A stretch of DNA of 64,000 nt from Yponomeuta sedellus (taxonomy: Eukaryota; Arthropoda; Insecta; Lepidoptera; Yponomeutidae). Of this stretch, positions 1-12,466 are shown piece after piece. The position numbers and the translations under genes are program-made. Within the stretch, counting starts at the first letter, position 1, and every line of letters starts with the position of its first letter. The notes under the pieces are model-generated. The model was not told the origin of the DNA, did not search any database, and worked only from the letters and a program-made list of their open reading frames with translations. Location of the stretch: the NCBI GenBank assembly GCA_934045075.1, contig OW203727.1, forward strand, positions 13,059,501-13,123,500, given 5' to 3'.

Positions 1-400
1 ATTGTGGTTTTTCATGCGCTAGTGGCATAATCGAACCGAGTGATTGAAATCAATCACAAGAGTTACGAAACAACGGGCGCGGCGCGGTCAGGTGCAGGAT
101 AGGTGACCGTACCGTGACTACCGCTAGTGGCATTTTTTTCCGAGTGCTCCCGTGCCTCGCAAGGCTCTTAAGCCGTTGGTGCCGGCTGTCAGGTAATGGC
201 AGTCGTTAAGACATGTCAGATGCCTTATGGGCGGCTTGATAACTTCTGAGAGTAAGGCCCGCCACTGTCTTATATGCTTATATTACAATCCACCACCAAC
301 CCGGACTTAGCCCCCGTGGTGGAATATGGCCTAACCTTCCTGCGATGCCGGAAGAGACCCGTGCCCCAGCAGTGGGGACATACAAGGGTTGATGTCGATG
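1..400 (-). repeat. Interspersed repeat family A, minus-strand copy
   Basis: Reverse-complement copy of a repeat also present at 8583-9080 and, split by an insertion, at 28118-29290. Shared landmarks read on the minus strand are a 'ggggcacgggtctcttcc' start, 'ggattgtaagacagtgg', 'cggcttaacgtgccttgc' and a tail with 'caatcactcggt'. No coding potential is visible. The class (SINE, LINE tail or other) is not determined. Confidence 0.75.
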
Positions 401-3400
401 GTTTCTTATGAATTAAAACATAAAAAAAGGTTTCTAATCCACTTTTTGGAAACAGACTGCGTAAATTACACTAAATCCATCAAGGTTTGAAGCCATAATA
501 AATATCAGCAATCGTTAAACAATACAGCAAAATTATGAACAATGCACGCCATTGTAAATCGTTTACCTTGCAGCTGTTTGCTGACTCCGACACGTACTGA
601 GAATATAAAATTTGCGCGTCGTATGAAAAAGGTTCGCCAGCTTTCAATGGAAACCCATATTGCATGTTACAGCACTAAAAAACTATAACCTTGCATAATA
701 TAAAAATGTTTCACACACGAGATATAGGAAAATAATGGTTATTCTGTTTCAAATCCTACGTCAGATCACTTTGAGGCTATCGCGCATTGGTCCCGAGCAT
801 TTCTCTTTGTTGTCACGTCGCTATATCAAGTCCTTTATTGAGACACAGCGTCGTATTTCATAAGCGCCTACTATCAGAGTCCTCGTATTCCGGAAAATCA
901 ATAAGTTATAGGTACTCTAACATAACTTTATGTATGCAGGGTAACCTTAAAGTCCTTTTCTGTGTTGTACAGTGAGTTACCAAAGGATAAGGTAGCGTGT
1001 AAAGCGGGAATTCGATCAAATCGTACTCTGACATTTCAAAAAATACAAATCTGAGTAAAACGACCATTAAACGGTCTTATACAACGCAAACTTTGGTTGG
1101 GGTATTTCAGGGATGGCCCATTTTTAGAAAACCTTATATAGAGCAATATTTTGAAGAAGAGCTGCCTACACGACTTATGGCGTGCGTGATTAACAAGACG
1201 TCGCGGATCCAGGAGCGGTCCCGGAGATAGGAGATGCTACAAAGTGAAGGGATCAACCTGGTGATATCTTTATTACGATCTACTTTACATGTACAAAACC
1301 GAGACGCAAATTAATTCATGGCACGGTTGGGGTAGGATCGGCAGTCGGTCCTATCTCGCCGGCTGGCCCTAACGAGGCCTGAGGGGTTCCACATGAAAAC
1401 TATCATAACGAGATCGGTTTTCTCGCAGCAGCATTTACCCCGAATCGATGCCTCAGCCGTCTGCGTCCGTATTACAGGCTTATCGCGATTTTACAACAAT
1501 TTTTCTCCGGTCTGCTATAAAATTTTAATGCCAGCCCTCGGTTTCTGGCGATGGTTCTTTTGGTTGTCTCGGTTTATATTTTGGCTTATCCGACGATTAC
1601 TCAAGTATGCTAGGCTTAACACGAATAACTTTTGAAGTGCATTTTTCAATAGCTACAGACAGAAGCGAGTTCTCCCATCTTTTGACCTTATTTTGCCGAG
1701 GATTATGTTCGTGGAACGAAAGTCACGGGGGCTATTTGTTCGCTCCCTAGTCCCTGCACAGCGGCGCTGTAGCTGTTTACGCTCATATTTTTGTTTGCGC
1801 TTCCCAGGAGGGCAAATACCTTCGAGTAGTGTTGCGAGGGCGGAAGAGGGGACATTCAATTTCATAACTTCTATTACATTAAGCGCACGAATTTGCTTTT
1901 GAACTTTTCGATGACACAATTTTTTTTTTGGGGTTTGCCGGAACAATCTTAGGGTTCAATTGAGAAACGGGAATCGGATATGACCATTTGTGCCATATTT
2001 TTCATACTATCCCATTATAAACACAACACACTTCTCTAGAGTCATGAATCAATCTTACAGCATAAGAAAATAATCCTTTTAAAATTAATATAAAGTAAAT
2101 AGCCGAAAATTAGAGGTTTTTTTGCGATTATAAACTTTCGAGTTAGGGTATATGGAGGACTATCCTTTTCAAATGCGAAGCTAAGTCTGTACCTAATAGT
2201 TAGTTTGGTGCCTTCTGGGCGTGAGTCATCGCACTTCTCGTTCTGTTTTTTTGTTCAACCCACAGACTGGACGGTGGATGTGGATCTCGGGAGGAAAGTT
2301 CGCCGGAAGGTGTCATCGGCGGCGCCCACACGTTGACAGAACAATCGGCGATTTATGCCGCGGGATCCGACGCACACACCGCGCCCGCCGGATTTACGGG
2401 CTGCGGTTCGCCTGGTCACTCGCAAAACCAACCCGCCATTTATGAGTCTCGCTTTTAATGTGCGATTGTCTGTCAACTCGTGTGATAAAGAGGCTTTAGT
2501 GCTTGCCCAAAGTTTTTGCCGAATGAACTACAGAATAAACTGTCTGCGGGACGGTATCTATTCAATGAAAGCGATCGCGCTGCTCAAGTATCATCGACCC
2601 TACGCGCCATTAGAGGCTAACATTTCGCGATCAATTTACTTTCAGCGTTTCCTTGACGTATTCCGGCTCGGCAGTTGAAATCGTAAGCTCGCGATTATTT
2701 ATGTGGCCGGTGTCTGTCCCCGCCCCCCAGCCCCCGCGCGTGTCACTGGGTAAAGAGAAGTAATCGCTTGCGGCTGTGCGCTGAGTGAATTTTTCCATTC
2801 GGAAAATGGCCGAAGGAATTAGGTAGCGCAGCGTTTCATATTTCAAGGGAAGCCGCCGCCCCTTATTCCCTATGTATCTGCATGGAAGTACAGGCCATTC
2901 GTTGAGTTGTTTTTTATGTTGCTCGTAAAAAAGAGCATACGAAAAGATTGCCGGAAGCGAGCAAGTCGGGAAGTGCCACAATTACGTTGAAAACCACCGC
3001 GTGCTAGATTATGTTGGGAATAAATTGATACACATTTATTTATAACATTTTGCAAACCACGTTCTACTTACTTAATGTTTTGAATATTGTTAACTGATAG
3101 CTGACCGGTCTGACTTCCATACCTGCGAAAATAAAACGAAGAATGTTAAAGTCAAAGAACTGGAGGTGGCTTAAAACGAAACAAAATGTAATTTAGATAT
3201 AAGAGGGCTATTCAAAAGTTGTCAACCTTCCTTATTGCTTTGTGAAAGCATTTCTTTCAGCGAGCAACGAGCAGTCAGTGAGTGAGTTTTATCGCCTTAA
3301 CAAACAAAGAAAAGTTATCGCTGTGTAACAAAACAATTAGCTCACGAGTACTGAGAAAAATATTCGACGCAACGAGCCATTTCGTCCATAATCTCGCCAA

Positions 3401-3800
3401 CCAGACGTATGAGACCGTGAGACGAACAAGTTGAAAAAAGCAAATTGTAAAGAAAATAGAACAGTAATTTAGCGCGAAAAAACCATTCTCAGCTCGCAAT
3501 CATGACGCACTTGCTTGCAAAAGGAACATAATTTATAAAACATTTATAATAATGAAATTAATTTTGTGTTAGGTTCACTATAAAGTTATTACACGACTCG
3601 ATAACTTTATAGTGCTAAGTGACTTTAAGACTATATGAAAGGTGGTATGAACACAGTTCATATTTTATCATAGTTCATAGAGTCAGTTTAGAGCACGTTT
3701 TGAGTAAGCTTAGCGTTATTTGATGTGTTGTTTGTGGTTGCATTTGTGGTTGGCAAAAATCGTAGCCACGGCTCGGGGAGCGTATCCACTGGCGCTACGG
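401..3800. other. No gene recognised
   Basis: Stretch within the presumed first intron of the alpha-mannosidase gene. Open frames here are short and resemble no protein I recognise. GC-rich patches near 2260-2420 and 2700-2750 have no coding signal or clear promoter motif. A small perfect hairpin lies at 3576-3614. Confidence 0.6.
3576..3614. repeat. Short perfect hairpin
   Basis: Arms 3576-3589 (cactataaagttat) and 3601-3614 are exact reverse complements with an 11-base loop. This may be the core of a small decayed inverted-repeat element. Confidence 0.6.
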
Positions 3801-3834
3801 AGTGCTTTGGATTAATCGTATTTTTATAAGTCCT

Positions 3835-3973
<139 letters not shown>

Positions 3974-3974
3974 T

Positions 3975-4232
3975 GGCCTTTTTGCATCTACTTAATGAGA
4001 TGATTTATACAGTGGTATCTTCACTCACACTAGATGGGTGAAGGGACCACTCCGACGCTGTAGTGCCTGGGTCATGGTTTTATAGATGGTGTAGGCTTGC
4101 CCAGCACCTATACCATCCTGACAGCTTAGTCGGCCTAGCCCACAGGAAAGACTAGTCAATACGTGCGGAGCCAACCAAGCCGCGGGTTTCCTCACGATGT
4201 TTCCTTCACCGTTAGCGTGTGGTATTGCGACA
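3975..4232 (+). repeat. Interspersed repeat family B
   Basis: Shares 'gcatctac..aatgagatgattta', 'ggaccactc.gacgctg.agtgcct' and 'gtgtagg.ttgcccagcacct' with a second copy at 49236-49390. Its right part contains 'tttcctcacgatgtttccttcaccgtt', a phrase common to lepidopteran repeats and recurring in decayed form near 63590. Non-coding. Confidence 0.7.
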
Positions 4233-4359
4233 TATATATATATATATTATAACAGGACTTATAAAAATACGATTAATCCAAAGCATATATATAATATGTA
4301 TACATATTATATATATACATACATACATATATATATTTATTGATGGAATGCATCCGATG

Positions 4360-7300
4360 TTAGCCGGACAAATTACGAGAACGCTTCTGATTCCGCGTCT
4401 GACTCGTACATCGGTTATTTCGAATTCTGCTTGTCTCAAACCAACTAACCAGAAGTCACTGAGTAGTTGGGCATTTGTGGGCACTACTTCGCAGTTGCAA
4501 CGTCGTAAATTCAGCTTCGCACCGTTGTGGAAGCAAGGGAGCGGCCGTATAGTCGTAAGCTGCAAGGAACGAAGTTCCCGCGTATCTCAAGCAAAGAGCT
4601 TCCCGAGTGCGGACAAACGAGGGAGATAACGCCCGCCCGCCGCAGCCAGTCCCCGGCCCGGCGCAGATAATGCCCCGCGAACGCTGTGGGACCTTTGTGC
4701 GAGCACTACACGCAGAGGAAACGCTCGACAGGCAAAGTAATACCACGTAAAGACAGAGTGTGTCGAACAAAAATCCGCTCAAAAGAGAGGCGACACGCAC
4801 ACGTTAACGTAACAAGTTTGTGCCTAAGCAGATTGATATAAACTATTTTCGCGGACTCGCACACCTAGTGCAACACTGACAAGCGCCTACGCTAAGTATG
4901 CTAATTTGGCTACTAATTTGTTGCCTTACTTTGGAAGCTCGAACTGCGGTTCCACATTATAATAATTCTATATCGACAGCTTATCGACAACTGAACTAAT
5001 AACTTTGGAGCTCGAACATGGTATTCTAACGCAGCAGGCAAGAGCTATTGACGCGATATCCATACTGAAGTCTCTTAAGCCATGGATCAATGAATTATTT
5101 TAGAACAATATAAGCATAACAATTGCGCGACCTGCCCGCGGGGGCCGTTTACGTTTTGCTTTCATTTCAAACGAGCCTATTGAGCAGAATCAAATTGGTG
5201 GAGTTTTTATTAACTGAATCTTCAGCTGGCGTTTGGCGCTCTCGTATCCCTCAAATGTCACCATATCTATGATAGAAAATATTATTATTACATTTTTAAT
5301 GACTCGCGATGCTATTCCATAGTTTAGGTCGATTTGCACCACTTTCTTAAATGTGGCTTAAGTATTGTAATAAAAATATAGAACTCCATTTAAATTGATA
5401 AATTTTATCTAACTGATAAAAAAAATATTTGCATCTGCATAAACAAACACACACACACACACACTTAAAACAATTTAAATGGCATACGTAAAACAAAGCA
5501 ACAATTTTACAGCAATAGACAAACAAACATAACAACAAAAGTCAAATCAACGTAAAGTACAAGGAAACACATTGTTTATTTGAATTTGTATTTTTGAAGC
5601 GATTTTGCGAGTCGCGATTAGAACGGTTAAAGTCTGGACGATTAAACAGAATTACTAAAACAGAACCATGAAAGCGGAGTCCGGAGACGGCCCACGTTTC
5701 GCCATCGAAAAGACCTCGATTGCCAAGTCCCAAAGTGAACCTTCGACCTGCACCCGATTTGTGACTATCGCCTGATGCGCCAGCTCGTTACATACAACCA
5801 AGGTACTCGACTTGGATATCGAGAGGCGTGAATAATGCCCGTGATAGGCAAGGTGACTTTGTGAAATGATGCTAGTCTAACAGGCAAACAATGTGCTCTA
5901 TGAGGCTCATGTCAAAACCCTCGCGCCTGACATTGGCCGATTTCACATTGAACGATAACCGTAACGCCACGACATCGCAGGACAAGTATTCAAACAACGT
6001 TCACAGAACGTTCGTACAAGGGCCTTAGTACGACTAAATGTATGAAACTACCAGTCCGACTATATCCTGTAGTTACGATTATTTATCTATGTGAAACCGA
6101 CCATTCTGTCGTTCTCACTCTGTGGAAAGAAGCAATAGGATAATAAACCGGCAATACCAGCAAATTCTCATCTTTACAACGACCCAAAAAAACGGTTACG
6201 CGAGAATGCGGGTGATACTTCAGAACGGTTGTTTAGAACTTCGAAAGTTGGTGATACTCACAAATAAAAAAAATTATTAATCAACCATCCAACAACAAAA
6301 CATTAACATGCAAATACCCATAGCTAATCAGTACCTCGATTACTTTGTTGAAACAATTTAGGTTTATTAGATTTAACTGCGATTTCAGAAAAATATTAAG
6401 AGGTGTTTCCATAAAGGAGTAGAATATTCGATTGTACGAGTATATTGATGTCAATCTATAGATAGTAACAGATAATACATTAATTAATTATATACATCAG
6501 TATTCCAAACGACTCCGCGAAACGGCAGCCCAAAAAACTCGTGTTAAATCATAAATAAACCCACACTTGAAATTTAAAATGAGCATATCATTCGATGACG
6601 GTCTTGGTTGACTAGGCATTACCCGCGACTTTACCAAGTACTTTTTTTACGAAGTGTCACAACATGTACAGACGACTGCAAGTCGACCTACAAAATGGTG
6701 TAGCGAAATCATCCGTAACGTAACTGAGTAGAGTGCACGCATGTAAAGGTTAATGTGCTGTAGACTGCACCAATCTTCAATCCTACTGATGAGACAATCT
6801 GAAAGTAACTCGCAAAACAGTACTTTGCGGCCGCGATAACAATTGTTCGTCCGAAAGGTTGTAGGTATTTACCAACAATCCTGTAAGTTGACAGCCTATA
6901 GTGGTCAGAGCTTTGCTACATAATAAAATTACGGATATTTTAAATACATACTTTTCTTCCTATATTAAAATTCCCGTAAAATGTAAAGGATAAAATAATG
7001 GTTATTGTGGGTTATGGTTAAGTGATAGACATAATATACCATCGCGGACTTTTTTGTTGACCTTTTTAAGGTGTTTTAAAAAACCTATTTAGAGGCTAAA
7101 AATTCCACCCATGCCGGGATTCGAACCCGCGACCTCTGGCTATCCGTGCCTTTTTAAGGTGTATAATAATGTAGTACCTACATTATTTTCATTTTTCTCG
7201 TGGGGTTCAGCAAGCGTTTCCACTGTAACCGCAAAAAGTGTTTACGACATCACATTAGAAATGCTAAATTTATTAGTGTTTTTCTACAATTTTATGCATG

Positions 7301-8582
7301 TATTATACATATAAACCTTCCTCTAGCATAACTCTATCTATTAAAAAAACTGCTTCAAAATCCACTGCGTACATTTAGAGATTTAAGCATACATAAGGAC
7401 GACAGACAGCGACTTTGTTTTATACTATGTAGTGATAGTGATGATGTTGCAATGTTTGAGACTGCATACCAGATGTAAGAGCAGCCTTAATGATATACTA
7501 GCAAGATGGTTGATATTATCCCTAAAGACAGACAAATATCCCTTCTTCATTATAATATTATGGAGATAGTGCAGATGACAACCCTCCGCGCATTATCACG
7601 CATTAGCCGAACATCAAAAGAGGCGATCATCATAATGCCCCAGTCTCTGCTTGATAGATTGCCCTCTTGTCACTGATATTCACTACAGAAGTCTATACAA
7701 GTTGCTACTAACATAGATTCCTGCTACGGCAAGCAAGGTAAGCAATAAGGGGTTTCTAGGAGCTTCAACCAAGAGCATTATGCATACAAAGTTTTATTGG
7801 AGTGGGTAACGCAATACCTTCAATTCTTTATTTATTTTTCAGTCCATCATGAAACTCGACGTGGTCAATTGTAAGTGGAAAAAATTTTTTTTTTGAGTTT
7901 TGCTCATTGATATTGGTTTATTGATCGATATTGAAGAATTGATCTCAAAGTTTTGAGTTATTTCAATACTCGTACGTTGTATAAGTGCGGATTTGGAAAG
8001 AGGCACATATCTGTTTTACACCTGATTCTGCTCTCTCTTACGACTTCGAATGATACGAATCACTACAATACGGATTTGCGTTACAAATAGGCGGGAAACT
8101 ATACGATGCTGAATCGTGCATGAAGGGTTTTATAAACGAATGTGCGTAGTGCCGTACACTTGCTTATAAGTGTCCTGAGTTGATCTTCTTAGAATATTCG
8201 GTCAGAACGCAGTCACTTGCTCAAACAATAATACCTACTATCTATTACTCTGTGTAGGGTCCCGGTACAGTTCCAACAATGGAATGAAATTATTAGATGA
8301 AGAGGCCTATAGATATTATACAATATATTTTTTAAGTTGGACGATCTAGTACGGTTCTCTCTGCTCCCTTTACTTCTATTACGCCTAAGAGAAAATGCCT
8401 ATAGGAAAAATACTATGCGGATTCCTAGAAAAACTTTCATCAGAAGCGTTCGAAGCCAAAAATGTTACAATAACAATGATGAATTTAATGCGTCACACTC
8501 TTAGTATATTAGGTAGATAATATTTATACATTACTACTAAATAAAACCTCTTATTTTATTTATACGTTTTGTGATATCATCC
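4360..8582. other. No gene recognised
   Basis: AT-rich intergenic or intronic DNA. A GC-rich patch at 4620-4700 carries no convincing exon. A (CA)n run of about 9 units lies near 5447-5464. A tRNA-like repeat fragment at 7080-7165 is listed separately. I see no spliced coding signal. Confidence 0.55.
7080..7165 (-). repeat. tRNA-Ile-like repeat fragment (3' half plus tail)
   Basis: On the minus strand this reads a B-box-like 'gggttcgaatcccggcatgg' followed by the tail 'TTTTTAGCCTCTAAATAGG', as in the fuller copies at 9960-10205 and 48412-48512. The 5' half is cut off after the anticodon-arm region. Confidence 0.75.
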
Positions 8583-9080
8583 CTTTTTATGTCCCCACTA
8601 CTGGGGCACGGGTCTCTTAGGCCCACTTGCGTCAGCCCGGGTTAGCTGATTTGACTCGAGTTAACCGGTTAAATCGATCATTTTGCATGCGAATTTATCG
8701 AACGAAATTAGCGAACCGGTTAACTCGAGTCAAATCAGCTAACCCGGGCTGATGCAAGTGGCCTTACTGTACCGCAGGAAGGTTAGTCCCTACTCCACAA
8801 CGGGGCCAAGTCCGGGTTGGTGGTGGATTGTAAGACAGTGGCGGGCCTTACTGTCAGAAGTAATAAAGTCGCCTATAAGGCCTCTGACATGTTTTAACGA
8901 CTGCCATTACGTGACAGCCGGTACCAACGGCTTAACGTGCCTTGCAAAGCACGGTATCGCACGGAAGAAAGGCAGAGCGGCAATCACGGGATGGTCACTC
9001 ATCCAGCACCTGACCGCGCCTGTTGTTGCTTAACTTAATGATTGATTCCAATCACTCGGTACCACCACTGGGCCACGAGC
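8583..9080 (+). repeat. Interspersed repeat family A, plus-strand copy
   Basis: Same family as 1-400, here in direct orientation, from 'atgtccccactactggggca' to 'caatcactcggtaccaccac'. It is interrupted near its start by the inverted-repeat element at 8620-8763. Confidence 0.75.
8620..8763. mobile_element. 144-bp foldback MITE with TTA target duplication
   Basis: Arms of about 50 bp, beginning ggcccacttgcgtcagcccg on the left and ending in the reverse complement gggctgatgcaagtggcc on the right, surround a centre of about 40 bp. TTA occurs at both 8617-8619 and 8764-8766. A 3-bp TTA/TWA duplication and a GGSCC-like terminus fit non-autonomous PIF/Harbinger elements; that assignment is inference. 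It interrupts repeat family A, so it is younger than that copy. Confidence 0.8.
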
Positions 9081-9959
9081 CTTCGCATAATTTCATGTTT
9101 GAGACAATTAATTATTTGGATTATTAGCCCCCTTGGTGACTATTCTACGCTGTGCTGGCATTTGTAGTCTAATCTCAAGTACCTCGTTACCCGACCTCTT
9201 GCTCGTATCATGCTAAATTTATTTTCAGGGTTCCGAACCTCAAGGCTGCCAAAGCGAGCCTATTCCTAAAGCTACGCTATCTATTTGTACCAAACAAGGT
9301 AGCCAGTAGCAATTTCCACAAAATGTGTTTATCCATGACCCGTAAGATGATACAAAAGTTAAAATTTCGTTTTTTGTACAATGATTATTTCATTTTATTT
9401 TTGCTCGATCGTAAAAACAGATACAAATAACAAAATCCGGTCAAGTGTCAGACTCCCGCTAAGGGAGTAAATTGAATGCAGAAAAAACAAGTTTATTTAA
9501 AAAGTAGCGGTTTAAATAGCGAGAGTTGAAATAGATAGATACCTACTTGTAGAGAACACTTTATTGAACAATATTCTTTTGTAAAATCTTTCTCCATGGG
9601 TACCACAGTAAACAATCAATCTGCATTTGAGGAGTATTTTCAGGAATTATGTGTGTATAAATAAGATGGCAAGTCTTTAAGGTGCTTCGGGTGCTAACTA
9701 GCGCCACCAATAGAAAAAAATCATAACTTGTGTTATAATAAAATTATAATACGTTTTTATTTAAAATTGAACATAAGAAATCTTAACAACTGTGACAAGT
9801 ATTTTTAAAAAATTGAATCAACAACCAAGGACTTTAATCACTTTCCGCCGGGCGGAAATCGATTAAAGTTCTAATATATTGATCATAGGTTCTAGACTGT
9901 AAGTTCTAAAAATAGTTATCGCAGTTGTTACGATTTCCCATGTTCACTTTTAGATAAAA

Positions 9960-10045
9960 ACCCATTAGCTCAGTTGGGAGAGCGCTGGCACGGTTAGCCT
10001 GACGTCGCGGGTTCGAGTCCCGACATGGGTGGAATTTTTAGCCTC
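9960..10045 (+). repeat. tRNA-Ile-like module 1
   Basis: Begins cccattagctcagttgggag and ends gggttcgagtcccgacatgg, followed by the common tail TTTTTAGCCTCTAAATAGG. The D arm and T arm are intact. The 5' half matches insect tRNA-Ile(AAU) as I know it, but the anticodon loop (acggtta) lacks the conserved U33 and the Ile anticodon. It is therefore a tRNA-derived repeat, not a working tRNA gene. Confidence 0.75.
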
Positions 10046-10106
10046 TAAATAGGTAATACAGAGAATAGTGTAAAGAGGTTCGAAATTTCACTGATGCCGG
10101 TGAGTC

Positions 10107-10210
10107 GCCCATTAGCTCAGTTGGAAAGAGCGCTGGCACGGATAGCCAGAGGTTGCGGGTTCGAATCCCGACATGGGTGGAATTTTTAGCCTCTAAATAG
10201 GTCTCTAAAT
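10107..10210 (+). repeat. tRNA-Ile-like module 2
   Basis: Second copy of the tRNA-like head and tail within the same TTAA-flanked element. It is preceded by the linker 'gtaatacagagaata.tgtaaagaggttcg', which also precedes the copy at 48412. The anticodon arm reads ctggc-acggata-gccag. Confidence 0.75.
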
Positions 10211-10675
10211 AGGTTTTTAAAATTGTACTTAGCACGGGTTAGTGCATTAAAAATAAAATAAAAACGTATCATAAAACAAGTTATGTTTTTTTCCATTCGT
10301 GGCGCTAGTTAGCGAAACGCCCCCGAAACGCCTTAATGACATTATAAAAACCACGGTGCGCTAATCCAACTCGCACTTGGCCGTAATTTTTTTCTTTTAA
10401 AACGGCGAGTTTCGCGAGACAATAAAGGCCGTCTCCAACGACGCGCGCGCCGCGATGAGACGGCAGTTTGGACGAACATTAGGGGCAATAAAAGAGTTCC
10501 GGAGCGTCATCCGGTCTGCTAATTACATGCGCCAGGGACACTGGATGCGGACATAACGAAGGCCCGACCCAGGAGCTCTATTCACCAAAAACATTGGCAA
10601 TAGGGGTCTTTGATCGGTGATGATTTATCTAGGGCTCCACAACAAATACCAAAATCTAGCGGAGAGACCAACGGA

Positions 10676-10722
10676 TCATCATCATCATCATCATCATCAG
10701 CAGCAGCAACAGCAGCAGCGGA
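10676..10722. repeat. Trinucleotide tract (TCA)n(CAG)n
   Basis: Uninterrupted ATC/TCA triplets pass into CAG/CAA triplets. A 66-codon open frame through it would encode Ser and Ala runs, with no sign of a real gene. Confidence 0.9.
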
Positions 10723-10825
10723 TGGCTCTACTCTATTCTATCTGTGCAACCACCGATTTAATATTGTTACTTTCTTAGCTGTGCCATTCAATTTGTGGTT
10801 ATTTGAATAATTCTATACAAATAAA

Positions 10826-10930
10826 ATTCAGTCCTGACTGACAGACTCACTCATCAACGCCCAGCCCAAGCCGTTGGACCTAGGAAGCTGAAATTTTGCA
10901 CTGAGGGTCTATAGACCCTCAGTGCAAAAG
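10826..10930 (+). repeat. Fragment of a lepidopteran-type dispersed repeat
   Basis: Contains 'tcatcaacgcccagcccaag', 'ccgttggacctaggaagctg' and 'aaattttgcactgagg', a phrase set I associate with moth genomes. Non-coding; it abuts a TA microsatellite. Confidence 0.45.

Positions 10931-10931
<1 letters not shown>

Positions 10932-11000
<69 letters not shown>
10932..11000. repeat. (TA)n microsatellite
   Basis: About 34 TA units. The element at 11001-11774 begins exactly at its right edge, consistent with insertion at a TA or TATA target. Confidence 0.95.
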
Positions 11001-11003
<3 letters not shown>

Positions 11004-11774
11004 GGCGTCCCAAAGTTATGGGCCATGAAGCGAAAGTACCTTAAATATCGTAGATAGGGTATTTTGCTGAAAAAAGACTATGTTATTTTTAAAAGAAAGT
11101 AATTCTGCATTCAAAGATTTTCTAAAAATTGCTTGCCTTGTCTGGGAATCGAACCGACTTAAATTTTAAAAAAAACACCCCTACTTTTATGATGCCAATC
11201 GAAAGAATGGCCAAAAACTAATAACTCTTTTTAAGTAACATAGTATTTTAAAAGAAAGGAACAGCGTAAAAATAATCATTTTAATCAAATTAAAAACATA
11301 CATGAAACTGCCGTAGTCAATGAAGTGGGTATTTTTTTGTAAATTAATTAATTAAATGCTCAAAATGTGATCCCTCTTGTCTTACGCAAATCGTCAATCT
11401 TTTAATGAGTCCGCTGCCTGTTGATTTTCATTTTTAATTTTCAACTTAATTGACTAGGGCAGTTTCATGTATGTTTTTAATTTGATTAAAATGATTAATT
11501 TCACGCTGTTCCTTTCTTTTAAAATACTATGTTACTTAAGAAGAGTTATTAGTTTTTGGCCATTCTTTCGATTGGCATCATAAAAGTAGGGGGTGTTTTT
11601 TTTTTTAAATTTAAGTCGGTTCGATTCCCAGACAAGGCAAGTAATTTTTTGAAAATCTTTGAATGCAGAATTACTAACTTTTAAAAATAACATAAAGTCT
11701 TCTTTCAGCGAAATACCCTATCTACGATATTTAAGGTACTTTCCCATCATGGCCCATAACTTTGGGACGCCCTG
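11001..11774. mobile_element. Long-inverted-repeat DNA transposon derivative (CAGGGCGTCCC termini)
   Basis: The left end cagggcgtcccaaagttatg is matched by the reverse complement of the right end, and the two arms stay alignable for about 300 bp each. Shared landmarks include 'cctatctacgatatttaagg', 'attcccagacaaggcaag' and 'aaaagtaggg'. The centre of about 130 bp carries a minus-strand transposase C-terminal remnant. TA-rich flanks prevent exact reading of the target duplication, but TA at both ends fits a Tc1/mariner-like element. Confidence 0.8.
11344..11427 (-). pseudogene. C-terminal remnant of a mariner-like transposase
   Basis: The minus strand encodes about 27 residues ending RLTICVRQEGSHFEHLIN and then a stop at 11344-11346. 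An 'R-x-x-x-C-[IV]-x-x-x-G-[GS]-H-F-E-H-L' ending is the usual C-terminus of a family of insect mariner/Tc1-like transposases (proteins with a DUF4817 N-terminal domain). Position just inside one inverted repeat, reading toward it, is expected for a deletion derivative that kept only the last codons. Confidence 0.65.
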
Positions 11775-12289
11775 TATATATAATAACAGCCTAGCGCAAG
11801 TAGCAACTTTGAATTATTTGTTCGCATTTAGCCCCCATTTAATGGCGGACATATATTTGTCTCACTCTATAATACTACTTACTCTTTCTTTGCTGTCAAT
11901 GTCAAACTGAAAACAACAAATATGGCGGAACGCGGCACATTTCTAGTTTATAATTTTTGTGTTTTATGTTTTTTCAATATCTAGCTGTGTGTATCTTTTT
12001 GTACAGTGTTTAGTGATTTTCTTTTAATAATGGCACTGATCAGCTGGTGTCGAACTTGTGCCATTTGTAAAATAAGATGCAGCCGGTCAAAGGGTACCTA
12101 CCAAAAGAAAGTTTATGAGTAAATTTCCTATAGGGATAAAGACCGGTAAGTATTTCTGGCTACAGTTTTTGTCATCTTGCACAAGAGCAAGATCATAAAT
12201 TATGTTAAATAACGTAACTAATTTAATAAGAGAAAAATATTATGAGGTTTCAATGTCATAGTGATGTGCCATACACATATTCAATATAA

Positions 12290-12291
12290 TA

Positions 12292-12326
<35 letters not shown>
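12290..12326. repeat. (ATT)n microsatellite
   Basis: About 12 uninterrupted ATT triplets in the first intron of the THAP gene remnant. Confidence 0.9.
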
Positions 12327-12327
<1 letters not shown>

Positions 12328-12466
12328 ATATAGATAAAAAAATATCTGATAAGTACCTTGGTCAGAATTACTACTCGGTGTACGACGGGTGAATTGCTGA
12401 AAGCCATAACAATATTTCAACGATGCACTATTAGCATTAGCTGCATTGCATGTGGTTTTTTTTTAG

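Larger units (their letters stand above)
9681..10332. mobile_element. 652-bp TIR element with TTAA target sites, containing tRNA-like modules
   Basis: TTAA flanks both ends (9677-9680 and 10333-10336). The left end ggtgcttcgggtgctaacta matches the reverse complement of the right end, with an extra few bases, and similarity continues through 'actagcgccac.aat.gaaaaaaa' and 'atacgttttta' for about 90 bp. TTAA duplication is the signature of piggyBac-like elements. There is no transposase, so this is a non-autonomous copy. Two tRNA-Ile-like modules lie inside. The outer-arm sequence near 10240-10280 recurs inverted at 48130-48170, so the composite is a dispersed family. Confidence 0.75.

Noticed and set aside
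4456..4800. 114-codon minus-strand frame with a hydrophobic start resembling a signal peptide
   Set aside because: Starts at GTG, has no family resemblance and no splice context; it overlaps another open frame in a GC-rich patch.
9960..10210. Functional tRNA-Ile genes
   Set aside because: The anticodon loops lack U33 and the Ile anticodon, and the units are repeated with a common non-tRNA tail.
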